Assembly (NCBI RefSeq): GCF_018138385.1
Contig: NZ_JAGSIE010000010.1
Coordinates: 1 to 64,000, forward strand
Reading direction: 5' to 3'
Length of the DNA stretch: 64,000 bases
Source: Allobacillus saliphilus
GTDB taxonomy: Bacteria; Bacillota; Bacilli; Bacillales; Alkalibacillaceae
The stretch's first letter is position 1. Every line of letters starts with the position of its first letter. Shown in pieces: positions 29,263-38,056 of the stretch. Both the position numbers and the translations under genes were made by a program. The notes below the pieces were generated by a model. It was not told the DNA's origin, ran no database searches, and saw only the letters and a program-made list of their open reading frames with translations.

Positions 29263-30075
29263 TCACTCCTTCAGCGATTCCAGCAGTTTTTCGTTCGGGC
29301 GATGTCCTGTCCAAATCTCAAAGGATTTAGCCGCTTGGTAAATCAACATATCTATCCCAAACAATACGTAGACACCTTGCGCATTTGCTTGCTTAAGAAA
29401 CTTCGTCCATTTCGGCTGGTAGACGATATCGCTGACAATAGCTGTTGGTTTGACACGATTCAATCGGATGACTTGTTCATCTATATTCGGTTGCATTCCA
29501 ACGGTTGTCGTTTGAATAATCAAATCAAACGTTTCTAGATACCGTTCAGCCTCTTCCAAACTATATACGTGACTTTTTTTTAGTTTCTTAGCAAGTTCAA
29601 GCGCTCTTTCTTCCGTTCGGTTCGCTATATTAATGGTAGTATTTTCTAAACCATTCAGAGCAAGAGCGATCCCTTTAGCTGCTCCTCCTGCCCCGATGAT
29701 CAAAATCTCTTTATTTGTATGGTCAAAAAAATCGGGTTTAAATTGCCTTAACGCTTCCATATAGCCTATTCCATCTGTATTGTAACCAACAAGCTCGCCA
29801 TTCATCAATTTCACGGTATTCACGGCGTTCATTTCTTTTGCAAAAAAATCTAATCGATCTAAATGTGGAATAATGGCTTCTTTATAAGGTACGGTTACAT
29901 TGAACCCTAACAATCCCTCTCGCTTCACCCACTCTGTAAAAGTACCCAATTCTATTTCTAATAACTCATACAATTCGTATGCGCCTCTCACATTAAACTC
30001 TTTCAGAAACTGTTTATGAAGTTCGGGTGATTTTGAATGTTTTATTGGATTTCCTATCAACCCTAGACGATACAT
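29263..30075 (-). CDS. aroE: Shikimate dehydrogenase
   Basis: AroE reduces 3-dehydroshikimate with NADPH in the chorismate pathway. Visible are the shikimate-binding start (LGLIGNPIKHSKSPELH), catalytic K in NVTVPYKE, NTDG, GAGGAAKGIALAL (nucleotide site) and the NRT motif of NADPH enzymes. The ATG at 30073-30075 (MYRLGLIGN, 270 residues) has AAGGA upstream and avoids overlapping yqeH. Confidence 0.97.
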   Translation of the reverse strand: MYRLGLIGNPIKHSKSPELHKQFLKEFNVRGAYELYELLEIELGTFTEWVKREGLLGFNVTVPYKEAIIPHLDRLDFFAKEMNAVNTVKLMNGELVGYNTDGIGYMEALRQFKPDFFDHTNKEILIIGAGGAAKGIALALNGLENTTINIANRTEERALELAKKLKKSHVYSLEEAERYLETFDLIIQTTTVGMQPNIDEQVIRLNRVKPTAIVSDIVYQPKWTKFLKQANAQGVYVLFGIDMLIYQAAKSFEIWTGHRPNEKLLESLKE

Positions 30076-30088
30076 ATAATCATTCCTT

Positions 30089-31195
30089 TTAAATGATTGC
30101 TTCACGTATTATAACATTTACGCCTTCGGGTGCATACGCGTCTATTGTGATTTTGCCTGCCGGAATAGTAATCCATCCAAGACCAGAAACAACAACATCC
30201 ATTTTCTTTTCGTGAATATGGAAGGTTTTTCGTTTTAAAGCTGGCCAATTCTCTAATGTTTCTTCACTCGGTGGAGATAGCATTTCACCTAGGTGATTTT
30301 CATATAATTCTTCCGCTTTCTCTGTCTTCGTTCGGTGAATGGACAATCGGTTTGAGAAGTAACAAATATAGCCGTATTTATCATCCGCTTCAGAAATGTC
30401 CAATCGAACCATTCCCCCGACGAATAATGTTTGTCCATCATTCAATTGAAAGACTCTCGGTTTCACTTCCTTTTTTGGAGTGATGATCTTCAAATCTTTC
30501 GCAGACATTAGATGGGCCATTTGGTGTTCATTAATAATTCCTGGAGTGTCAATCAAACTTGATTGTTCATCTAATGGGATTTCAATGAACCCAAGTGTTG
30601 TTCCAGGAAAATAGGATGTCGTAATAACATCTTTTTCACCGACCGATTGATGAATTAGATGATTGATGAAAGTCGATTTACCGACGTTTGTACAACCGAC
30701 AACATAGACATCTTTACCTTTACGCAGTTGATCGAGTTGTATCGACGCTTCTTCAATGCCTGTTCCTTTGACAGAACTGACTAAAAAGACATCCTCGACA
30801 ATTAACCCATACTCCTTAGCGACATTGCGCAACCAGAGCTTAACTTTGTTCAGATTTGTAGACTTTGGTAGCAAATCGACTTTATTACCGACTAAAACGA
30901 TGGGATTGTTCCCAACAAAGCGCTTTAAACCCGGAATGAAGCTTCCGTGAACATCGAATAAATCAACAATGTTAACGACCACTGCATCTTGGTCACTAAT
31001 ATCATGAAGCATTTGGAGAAAGTCATCTGCATGCATATTCACATCTTGAACTTCATTATAATTTTTTAACCGAAAGCAACGCTGGCAAATCAATTGTTCT
31101 TGATTTAACGCAGATTCTGGTACATAACCAGGTTCTTGCTTATTTTCTGTCTGAATGGGTGCCCCACAACCTTGACAGTACAGTTGCTCATTCAT
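30089..31195 (-). CDS. yqeH: Ribosome biogenesis GTPase YqeH
   Basis: YqeH is a circularly permuted GTPase needed for 30S assembly. The 368-residue protein has an N-terminal zinc finger (CQGC near 8 and CQRC near 38), then G4 (NKVDLLP), G1 (GCTNVGKSTFINHLI) and G3 (DTPG) in the permuted order, then an RNA-binding C-terminal domain. It lies one base after yqeG in a tightly packed operon. Confidence 0.97.
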   Translation of the reverse strand: MNEQLYCQGCGAPIQTENKQEPGYVPESALNQEQLICQRCFRLKNYNEVQDVNMHADDFLQMLHDISDQDAVVVNIVDLFDVHGSFIPGLKRFVGNNPIVLVGNKVDLLPKSTNLNKVKLWLRNVAKEYGLIVEDVFLVSSVKGTGIEEASIQLDQLRKGKDVYVVGCTNVGKSTFINHLIHQSVGEKDVITTSYFPGTTLGFIEIPLDEQSSLIDTPGIINEHQMAHLMSAKDLKIITPKKEVKPRVFQLNDGQTLFVGGMVRLDISEADDKYGYICYFSNRLSIHRTKTEKAEELYENHLGEMLSPPSEETLENWPALKRKTFHIHEKKMDVVVSGLGWITIPAGKITIDAYAPEGVNVIIREAII

Positions 31196-31196
31196 A

Positions 31197-31712
31197 TTAA
31201 TCCTCCCAATTCAACTTACCTTTTCGTTTAAAATAATTCATGATTCTTCTTTCAATCATTCGATTAAATTTTGTAAAGAATCCATCAGATTCAACAACGG
31301 GTATAACAAGTATTGTGTAAAGACCCGCACGATTCCCCCCAAGAACATCTGTCAATAATTGATCGCCGATAACCACAATTTCTTCTTTTGGAAGATTCAT
31401 CGTTTTTCTTGCCTGTCTGAAAGCTTTTTGTGTAGGTTTTTTAGCATTATGGATAAAGGGAATATTCAATGGGGTTGAAAACATTCCTACTCGATCTTCA
31501 TTGTTATTAGAAATGATCGTTACTTGGAGACCGGCCTCTTTTAATGACTCGAACCACTCGATAATTTCCGGAGTGGCTTCAGGCTGATCCCAAGCAACCA
31601 ACGTATTGTCTAAATCAGTAATAACCCCTTTTATTCCTCGCTCTTTTAAATAAGCAGGTGTTATCTCAAATACGTCTTTAACTTGATCACTTGGCAAAAA
31701 TTCTGAAAGCAT
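31197..31712 (-). CDS. yqeG: YqeG-family HAD IIIA phosphatase
   Basis: The 171-residue protein has the HAD nucleophile motif (VITDLDNTLVAWD), the S/T motif (TIISNNNE) and the acidic motif (VIGDQLLTDVLGGNRAG). Homologues include phosphatidylglycerophosphate phosphatases, but the bacterial substrate here is not shown. It is the first gene of the eight-gene yqeG-yqeH-aroE-yhbY-nadD-yqeK-rsfS-yqeM operon. Confidence 0.94.
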   Translation of the reverse strand: MLSEFLPSDQVKDVFEITPAYLKERGIKGVITDLDNTLVAWDQPEATPEIIEWFESLKEAGLQVTIISNNNEDRVGMFSTPLNIPFIHNAKKPTQKAFRQARKTMNLPKEEIVVIGDQLLTDVLGGNRAGLYTILVIPVVESDGFFTKFNRMIERRIMNYFKRKGKLNWED

Positions 31713-31788
31713 ACTTACACCTCACCTAGATTCGCTAGTATTCATCATAAAGGAACCTATCACAATTGAAAAGCGTTTTTAATGGATA

Positions 31789-31993
31789 GCTTTGTTAAAG
31801 CCCGTTGTTGATATTGTGATCCGCTATCGGTGGACGCTTTCCGCGGGCACGGCTCGAGCCTCCTCGGCCTAAAAAATGGCCTGCGGGGTCTCGAGACTCG
31901 TGCTTTTCCCGCAGGAGTCGCCACCTTCGCTTCTCACAATTCAACAACTCAGTACTTCATCATTAGAAAATCAACACTGAGCTTTAACAAAGC
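31789..31993. repeat. 205-bp terminal-inverted-repeat element (full copy)
   Basis: A perfect 13-bp terminal inverted repeat, GCTTTGTTAAAGC (31789-31801, and its complement at 31981-31993), extends imperfectly to GTTGAT. The core is GC-rich, unlike its surroundings, with nested palindromes (CTCGAG twice, GGCC twice, CCGCGGG near CCCGCAG). It has no room for a transposase, so it is MITE-like or a structured intergenic repeat. I recall similar GC-rich repeats being common in Bacillaceae genomes but cannot search. No clear target duplication is seen. Confidence 0.8.
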
Positions 31994-32144
31994 CTAATGT
32001 ATAGTTATTAGCCTGTCACTTTTTATGTATTTCATGTTTACATCATAGTTGTAACGGAAATAATAAGTAATACCATTTTTTAAAATAATAAATAATTTGA
32101 AAAAATGTTAAGAATCGTTCGACAAATTCATACATTTTTCTCTC
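31994..32144. other. AT-rich spacer upstream of the sda control region
   Basis: No gene, RNA or clear promoter was recognised here. Confidence 0.5.
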
Positions 32145-32251
32145 TGTGGATAAATAAATCAACAAGATAAACCTTCATCCTTCAATATTTTCGAACCTCT
32201 TTAAGTTGATTGCTCACAACTTATGCACAAGTTACACACAAGTTATCCGAA
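32145..32251. promoter_or_regulatory. DnaA box cluster upstream of sda
   Basis: A perfect DnaA box, TTATCCACA, lies on the minus strand at 32145-32153. On the plus strand TTATGCACA (32221-32229), TTACACACA (32232-32240) and TTATCCGAA (32243-32251) follow one another at exactly 11-bp spacing, separated by AG each time. In B. subtilis DnaA binding at sda couples replication status to sporulation, which fits this arrangement. Confidence 0.85.
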
Positions 32252-32280
32252 TTGTGTATTCTTCTTTTTAGTGATAGGAT
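32252..32280 (+). promoter_or_regulatory. Probable sda promoter next to the DnaA boxes
   Basis: TTGTGT (32252-32257) and TAGGAT (32275-32280) at 17-base spacing are a moderate SigA match, directly downstream of the three-box array. Confidence 0.5.
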
Positions 32281-32346
32281 AAATCACGTGGAATAGAGAT
32301 TCATGTAGAGATTTATGGGAGGTGCAAGCCTTTTAGGGCATTCACA

Positions 32347-32487
32347 ATGGAACAATTATCAGATCATTTATTAATTGAATCTTACTTACGAGCTGTCAAA
32401 CTAGAGTTGAATGATGACTTTATCGACTTAATTGAGCAAGAACTTGTCATTAGAGGGCTAGATGAAAAAATCAAGGAAATGTCATAA
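32347..32487 (+). CDS. sda: Sporulation checkpoint protein Sda
   Basis: Sda is a 46-residue helical hairpin that inhibits the sporulation kinase KinA when replication is disturbed. This gene (MEQLSDHLLIESYLRAVKLE, LNDDFIDLIEQEL) matches the family core LSDELLIESY...DFIELIE. Length, position beside yqeG and the DnaA boxes upstream all agree with B. subtilis. The nearest ribosome site (AGGG, nine bases upstream) is weak. Confidence 0.95.
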   Translation: MEQLSDHLLIESYLRAVKLELNDDFIDLIEQELVIRGLDEKIKEMS

Positions 32488-32510
32488 TTAGCTTTTCTAA
32501 CTATATATAA

Positions 32511-32539
32511 CTAACACGTATAATCGTGTTAGTTTTTTT
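32511..32539 (+). terminator. Terminator after sda
   Basis: CTAACACG (32511-32518) pairs with CGTGTTAG (32525-32532), followed by seven Ts. Confidence 0.9.
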
Positions 32540-32632
32540 ATTGGCTAATGGTTTACTCTTTTCAATTGTAATCAATAGCCATTATAATGTTACTATATTT
32601 GTATCTATATCTTTGAAAGGATGTCACCATTC

Positions 32633-34966
32633 ATGATTTACGCAGTTTTTGCACCAATTCTATTTGCAATCGTCATTCCATTCCTCAGCAGGATGAAACA
32701 TAAAATACATACTGGATGGCTCATCCTGCCTGTTCCGTTATTGGTTTTTATTTATTTTGTTTCATTCGTCGGGAGTGGTTTTGAAAGTCAAGTAAGCAAC
32801 TATAGTTGGATACCTTCACTTGATATATCGCTTAGCTTTCACTTGGATGGGCTGAGTCTTTTATTTGCTCTATTGATCAGCGGGATTGGTTCGTTGGTCG
32901 TTTTATACTCCATCTATTATTTAGACAGAGAGGAACGACTCGGTCATTTTTATACATATTTGTATATTTTTATGACAGCCATGTTGGGGGTTGTCCTATC
33001 CGATAACGTGTTTGCCCTCTATGCTTTTTGGGAGTTCACGTCCCTCTCTTCGTTTCTTTTAATCGGTTATTGGCATTTTAAAGAGAGATCCCGTTATGGA
33101 GCAATTAAGTCTCTATTAATTACGGTCAGTGGTGGTTTTAGTTTATTAGCTGGATTAATTTCACTAACCATCGTTACCGGGACGACAAGTATACGTGAAA
33201 TGGTTGGCCAACCGGATGTTATTTTGGAAAGTTCCTTTTTCCCTTTGATTTTAATCTTTTTATTGCTCGGTGCATTTACGAAATCCGCACAATTTCCTTT
33301 CCATATTTGGTTACCTGATGCGATGGAAGCGCCGACACCTGTCAGTGCATATTTGCACTCTGCAACAATGGTAAAAGCAGGTATATATTTAATGGCTCGT
33401 TTCTCAGCAATCTTCGGAGGTGAACCTAGCTTCTTCATGCTGTTGAGCCTATTTGGAATCATTACTTTGGTATGTGGTTCTTATATGGCCGTCAGGCAGA
33501 CGGATCTAAAGGCGATTCTTGCTTATTCAACGATCAGTCAATTAGGTATGATTATGGCGATGTTAGGATTCGGCACAGATATCGCGATTTTTGCAGCTGT
33601 ATTCCACATCTTAAACCACGCAACCTTTAAAGGTAGCTTGTTTATGATTGCTGGGATTGTCGACCATGAAACCGGTACAAGAGATATAAGAAAACTGGGT
33701 GGACTGATGACATTTATGCCAATGTCTGCCACACTAGCTCTATTTGGAACATTTTCGATGGCTGGCGTTCCATTGCCATTCTTAAATGGTTTCTATAGTA
33801 AAGAAATGTTTTTCGATGCATCGCTTCAGTTATCCGGGTATGCAGGTACATTTGTAGAAATAGTTGCAATCGTGCTTCCATATTTAGCGGTGATTGGCAG
33901 TATATTCACATTTGTTTATTCGATGTACTTATTCTTTGGAACATTTAGAGGAAAGTATAAAGAAGAGCAATTACCGGTTAAGCCGCATGAGGCACCTTTT
34001 ATGATGCTATTATCACCCATCATTTTAGTTTCTGGCGTGATTATCATTGGGCTTTTCCCTAACCTATTCAATAATGGCTTATTGACTCATGCAGCGGATG
34101 CTGTCTTCGGTGATGAAGTGACAAAAGAAATTAGCTTTTGGCATGGATTCATCCCACCGCTGTACATGTCATTAACAGTAGTCATACTTGGAGCAATTCT
34201 TGTACTAACAAAAACAAAATGGGAAAGAGTTTACAATATTCTACCTGGAAACTTCTCTTTTAATCGGATTTATGATTGGGGAGTCAATCAGTTAGAAGCT
34301 TCCAGTAATCGAATCACATTCACTTATATGAATGGATCTTTACGTCTTTACATGGTTTTGTTATTGGCTTCTGTAACAGCCATTACCGGAACTGCTTTAT
34401 TCATTAGTGATGGAATTAATTTCGAAGTATCGGATGTGGCTCCTGTCACCGTCCATGAGGTGCTCATTGCCATTGTCATGGCACTTGCAGCAATTGCAAC
34501 CATCTTTGTGACCAACCGCCTTGCTGCGATCTTAGTTGTTGGTGTTGTCGGATATGGTCTAGCCATTTTATTTGTTCTTTACAGTGCACCAGATTTAGCA
34601 CTGACACAACTGATTGTTGAGACCGTTACTGTTGCTCTGTTTTTACTTTGTTTCTATCACTTACCAAACTTGACCAAACGAACAGAGTCAATCGCCCATC
34701 GTGGTGTAAACATAATCATTTCAATCGGTTTCGGAGCATTGATGCTCGTCATGTCCATCAGTGCTTATAATAGTCAATTCTTTGATACGATTTCCGATTA
34801 CTTTACAGAAAACTCCTATAAGCTAGGCGGAGGAGATAATATCGTCAACGTGATTTTGGTCGATTTCCGTGGCTTAGATACACTTTTTGAAGTATCTGTA
34901 CTATTTGGAGCCGGACTCGCCATATACACATTAATTCGATTTAGAAAGAATAAGGGGGCGAAATAA
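32633..34966 (+). CDS. mrpA: Mrp Na+/H+ antiporter subunit A
   Basis: MrpA is the largest subunit of the multi-gene CPA3 antiporter, homologous to NADH dehydrogenase NuoL. The 777-residue protein has about 20 membrane segments, a proton-channel core (LYAFWEFTSLSSFLLIGYW; FPFHIWLPDAMEAPTPVSA; LHSATMVKAGIYL) and the MrpA-specific C-terminal domains (YSAPDLALTQLIVETVTV; VNVILVDFRGLDTLFE). The ATG at 32633 gives the homologous start (MIYAVFAPILFA); one at 32621 abuts its GAAAGG site. It ends one base before mrpC, where mrpB would normally be. Confidence 0.94.
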   Translation: MIYAVFAPILFAIVIPFLSRMKHKIHTGWLILPVPLLVFIYFVSFVGSGFESQVSNYSWIPSLDISLSFHLDGLSLLFALLISGIGSLVVLYSIYYLDREERLGHFYTYLYIFMTAMLGVVLSDNVFALYAFWEFTSLSSFLLIGYWHFKERSRYGAIKSLLITVSGGFSLLAGLISLTIVTGTTSIREMVGQPDVILESSFFPLILIFLLLGAFTKSAQFPFHIWLPDAMEAPTPVSAYLHSATMVKAGIYLMARFSAIFGGEPSFFMLLSLFGIITLVCGSYMAVRQTDLKAILAYSTISQLGMIMAMLGFGTDIAIFAAVFHILNHATFKGSLFMIAGIVDHETGTRDIRKLGGLMTFMPMSATLALFGTFSMAGVPLPFLNGFYSKEMFFDASLQLSGYAGTFVEIVAIVLPYLAVIGSIFTFVYSMYLFFGTFRGKYKEEQLPVKPHEAPFMMLLSPIILVSGVIIIGLFPNLFNNGLLTHAADAVFGDEVTKEISFWHGFIPPLYMSLTVVILGAILVLTKTKWERVYNILPGNFSFNRIYDWGVNQLEASSNRITFTYMNGSLRLYMVLLLASVTAITGTALFISDGINFEVSDVAPVTVHEVLIAIVMALAAIATIFVTNRLAAILVVGVVGYGLAILFVLYSAPDLALTQLIVETVTVALFLLCFYHLPNLTKRTESIAHRGVNIIISIGFGALMLVMSISAYNSQFFDTISDYFTENSYKLGGGDNIVNVILVDFRGLDTLFEVSVLFGAGLAIYTLIRFRKNKGAK

Positions 34967-34967
34967 T

Positions 34968-35306
34968 ATGGAAATCTTGATGGCTATCTTGGCGTCCATT
35001 TTGTTCGCCACCGCCATATATAACTTATTGCAAAAGCAGTTTTTAAGAATCATTATAGGTACGGTACTGCTGTCGCATGCTGCCCATCTTTTCTTGCTTA
35101 CGATGGGAAAGTTGAAACGAGGAAATCCTCCTGTATTGGTTGAGGGTGTCACGAATTACACGGACCCTCTTCCGCAAGCTCTCATTCTGACATCAATTGT
35201 CATTAGCTTTGGGGTAACTAGTTTTCTACTCGTATTAGCTTACCGAACCTTCACACTGAACAAATCGGATAATATGGATGAATTGAGAGGTAGTAGTGAT
35301 GAGTAA
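34968..35306 (+). CDS. mrpC: Mrp Na+/H+ antiporter subunit C
   Basis: MrpC resembles NuoK. The 112-residue protein has three membrane segments and the family motif DPLPQALILTSIVISFG. An AAGGGGGCG ribosome site overlaps the end of mrpA. The conserved MrpB signature (an NAPGGGFVGGL-like loop) is absent both here and at the end of mrpA. Confidence 0.94.
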   Translation: MEILMAILASILFATAIYNLLQKQFLRIIIGTVLLSHAAHLFLLTMGKLKRGNPPVLVEGVTNYTDPLPQALILTSIVISFGVTSFLLVLAYRTFTLNKSDNMDELRGSSDE

Positions 35307-36783
35307 CTTAGCAGTTTTACCTATTGTAATACCTTTAATAGCTAGTGTTATCTCAGCGTTTATACCAAAAAAGCTCGGTCTATCACGGGTCATTGCGAAA
35401 CTATTCGCGTTAATCTTTTTAGTATATGCGGGGTACTTAGCTTGGGTCGTTTTCACAGACGGAATCATCGTTATGCAGTCAAGTGGCTGGGCCGCTCCAT
35501 TCGGCATATCGATTGTCGCAGATTATTTATCAGTGACATTAGTTTTGATTACGTCAATTGTGACTACCGCAGCCGTCTTCTATGCACCTAGTTCATTAAG
35601 TAAACTACAAGAAAGTTACTATTTTTATACTTTTATGTTCTTAATGATTAGTGGGGTTGTCGGTGCATTTCTGACCGGAGACTTGTTTAACCTATTTGTT
35701 TTCTTTGAAGTATTGTTGATGGCCTCGTACGGACTCATCGTACTCGGAGGAGGAAAAGTACAATTAAGAGAATCTCTCAAATATGTTCTATTTAACGTTT
35801 TCTCTTCCATGCTATTTGTAACTACGATTGGTTTTATCTATGCTTCAGTTGGTACAGTAAACATGGCTCACTTAGCTGAAAGAATTCAAGAAGCTGAGCA
35901 AGCAGGAATATTAACAGGGCTCGCTGTCTTGCTGTTTTTCGTTTTTGCCATTAAAGCAGCCATTTTTCCGCTATATTACTGGTTACCTAATTCATATATC
36001 GTTCCAAATCCAGTCGTTTCTGCTTTATTTGGAGCGTTACTTACGAAAGTCGGAATCTATTCGATCCTTCGTATGTATACATTGGTTTTCAATCACGATG
36101 TCGGCATTACCCATGAGATCTTCATTTGGTTAGCGATGTTCACGATGTTATTCGGTGTCATTGGAGCCTTATCTACACAAAATGTTAAACTGATTGTTAC
36201 GTATAACATTATTCCAGCAATCGGATTCATTTTAATGGGAATTGGCTTGTATTCGACATCTGGTATTGAAGGTTCAGTTTATTACTTAATCCATGACATG
36301 GTCATCAAAGCAGCCTTATTCTTTCTTGTTGGTGCTTTAGTCGTAGCGGCGGGTACAGATGATTTACGGAAAATGGGTGGCTTAATCACCCGATATCCTG
36401 TTCTAGGCTGGCTGTTCTTTGTCGGTTCTCTCGTACTGGCAGGTGTCCCACCGTTTAGTGGTTTTATAGGAAAACTGTTATTATTAAGAGGTTCATTAGA
36501 ACAAGAAGAGATCCTTTTAACAATCGCAGCCCTAATCACAAGTTTATTAATCCTATATTCCATGGTACGTATTTTCGTACGTGGTTTCTGGGGAGACACT
36601 GTTGAAGAGTTACCCGAAGGACAGAACAAAAAAGTTCGCAACTTAACCATTCCTGCTGCACTACTACTAGCGATCAGTATTTTTCTAGGAATTGGCGCTG
36701 AGTTTATCTATCCTCATGTTGAAACAATTGCCAATATGTTATTAGATCGCACAGAATACATTAATGCCGTACTAAGGGAGTAA
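35299..36783 (+). CDS. mrpD: Mrp Na+/H+ antiporter subunit D
   Basis: MrpD is a NuoM/N-like membrane subunit and, with MrpA, a likely ion-translocating unit. The 494-residue protein has about 14 membrane segments with LFNLFVFFEVLLMASYGLIV, IKAAIFPLYYWLPNSYIVPN and GVPPFSGFIGKLLLL. The ATG at 35299 follows GAGAGG by eight bases and overlaps the end of mrpC. Confidence 0.95.
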   Translation: MSNLAVLPIVIPLIASVISAFIPKKLGLSRVIAKLFALIFLVYAGYLAWVVFTDGIIVMQSSGWAAPFGISIVADYLSVTLVLITSIVTTAAVFYAPSSLSKLQESYYFYTFMFLMISGVVGAFLTGDLFNLFVFFEVLLMASYGLIVLGGGKVQLRESLKYVLFNVFSSMLFVTTIGFIYASVGTVNMAHLAERIQEAEQAGILTGLAVLLFFVFAIKAAIFPLYYWLPNSYIVPNPVVSALFGALLTKVGIYSILRMYTLVFNHDVGITHEIFIWLAMFTMLFGVIGALSTQNVKLIVTYNIIPAIGFILMGIGLYSTSGIEGSVYYLIHDMVIKAALFFLVGALVVAAGTDDLRKMGGLITRYPVLGWLFFVGSLVLAGVPPFSGFIGKLLLLRGSLEQEEILLTIAALITSLLILYSMVRIFVRGFWGDTVEELPEGQNKKVRNLTIPAALLLAISIFLGIGAEFIYPHVETIANMLLDRTEYINAVLRE

Positions 36784-36788
36784 GATTT

Positions 36789-37265
36789 ATGGCTATTCAA
36801 ATTATATTCAATTTACTTATTGCATGTTTATGGATGTTTTTGACTGAGTCTTATACATTCGTCACTTTTCTGATTGGTTATATCATCGGTATAGCTTTAT
36901 TGTTTTTACTTCGTCGCTTCATACCAGATGCATTTTACTTTAAGCGAGTCTTGTTGCTGTTCAAGTTGATCTTGCTCTTCTTAAAAGAATTAATTGTATC
37001 AACATGGCAAATTGCTAAACTCGTATATAAACCGAAGTTGAATGTACAACCTGGAATTTTTGCACTACCAACAGATCTTCGGACGAATTGGGAAATTACG
37101 TTGCTAGCCAACTTAATTTCCCTAACGCCTGGAACATTGAGCGTATCCATTTCAGAAGATCATACGAAAATTTTTATCCACGCGATGGATATGCCGGATA
37201 TTGAAAAAGAAATTGAAGGAATAAAAGAAACTTTTGAAAAAGCGATTATGGAGGTGACAAGATAA
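36789..37265 (+). CDS. mrpE: Mrp Na+/H+ antiporter subunit E
   Basis: MrpE is a small subunit found only in Mrp antiporters. The 158-residue protein has N-terminal membrane segments and the conserved NLISLTPGTLSVSI motif followed by a soluble C-terminus (FIHAMDMPDIEKEI). Its stop overlaps the mrpF start. Confidence 0.95.
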   Translation: MAIQIIFNLLIACLWMFLTESYTFVTFLIGYIIGIALLFLLRRFIPDAFYFKRVLLLFKLILLFLKELIVSTWQIAKLVYKPKLNVQPGIFALPTDLRTNWEITLLANLISLTPGTLSVSISEDHTKIFIHAMDMPDIEKEIEGIKETFEKAIMEVTR

Positions 37266-37570
37266 TGTTTGAAGATTTCGGAGGCCAACTATTGGAATGG
37301 ACAGTGATCATTTGTTTAATTGTCATTGCTATTTCGGTAGTTATCCTATTGATTCGCATTATCATTGGTCCTACGAATGCGGACCGTGCTGTCGCCTTAG
37401 ATACGATGGGGATCAATTTGATGGCATTTGCTGGACTGACAGCAATCCATCTCGTGACGACTAAGTTAAATGATGTTATTTTATTGATTGGAATTTTGTT
37501 GTTTATCGGTACAATCGCAATCGCGAAATTCATTGAAAAGGGTGTTATCATTGATCGAAATAATCATTAG
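37265..37570 (+). CDS. mrpF: Mrp Na+/H+ antiporter subunit F
   Basis: The 101-residue protein has three membrane segments and the MrpF signature RIIIGPTNADRAVALDTMGI. It starts in a TAATG overlap with mrpE and overlaps mrpG by about 20 bases. Confidence 0.95.
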   Translation: MFEDFGGQLLEWTVIICLIVIAISVVILLIRIIIGPTNADRAVALDTMGINLMAFAGLTAIHLVTTKLNDVILLIGILLFIGTIAIAKFIEKGVIIDRNNH

Positions 37571-37910
37571 TCTATTTTTATTGATTGGCACCTTTTTCAT
37601 TTTTTCAGGATCACTGGGAATTCTACGGTTTCCTGATGTTTATACGAGGCTTCACGCAGCTACAAAGGCTTCTACACTCGGTGTTGCGAGTGTCTTATTG
37701 GCAGCTTTCTTATACCTCTATGTAGACCATGGAATTATTAGTGGAAAGCTTTTGATCGGGATATGGTTTATTATGCTTACTGCCCCAATCAGTGGTCACA
37801 TGATATCCAGAGCTGCTCATAATGCCGGAGTCAAGCTACATGAAAGTAGTATCCGTGATGAATTACAAGAAATGAATGAACAAAATGAAGCCGAACGCCA
37901 ATCTGAATAA
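37551..37910 (+). CDS. mrpG: Mrp Na+/H+ antiporter subunit G
   Basis: The 119-residue protein has three membrane segments and the family motif GSLGILRFPDVYTRLHAATKA. The TTG at 37551 gives the homologous start (MIEIIISLFLLIG) with AAAAGGGTG upstream; no in-frame ATG fits. It is the last gene of the operon, followed by a strong terminator. Confidence 0.92.
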   Translation: MIEIIISLFLLIGTFFIFSGSLGILRFPDVYTRLHAATKASTLGVASVLLAAFLYLYVDHGIISGKLLIGIWFIMLTAPISGHMISRAAHNAGVKLHESSIRDELQEMNEQNEAERQSE

Positions 37911-37935
37911 CAGTTGTTTAATCATCAACGAAAAG

Positions 37936-37968
37936 ACTGCACTCCTTTTGATGGAGTGCAGTTTTTTT
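37936..37968 (+). terminator. Terminator after the mrp operon
   Basis: ACTGCACTCC (37936-37945) pairs with GGAGTGCAGT (37953-37962), then seven Ts. Confidence 0.9.
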
Positions 37969-37996
37969 ATTGTTTTTAAGTTGGACAAGCACAAAT

Positions 37997-38016
37997 TAAA
38001 ATCTCCGCCATATAAT
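37997..38016 (+). promoter_or_regulatory. Possible SigE-type promoter of sigK
   Basis: CATATAAT (38009-38016) differs by one base from the SigE -10 CATACAAT and lies about 40 bases before sigK. The -35 region is not a clear match, so this is tentative. Confidence 0.35.
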
Positions 38017-38056
38017 TGGGATGTAGGCAAATATCTAGTCAACCGGGAGTGATGTT

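Noticed and set aside
31789-31993. Insertion sequence
   Set aside because: Inverted ends are present, but at 205 bp there is no room for a transposase and none is nearby; it is treated as a non-autonomous or structural repeat.
37997-38016. Firm SigE promoter call for sigK
   Set aside because: Only the -10 is a good match; kept as a low-confidence feature rather than a finding.
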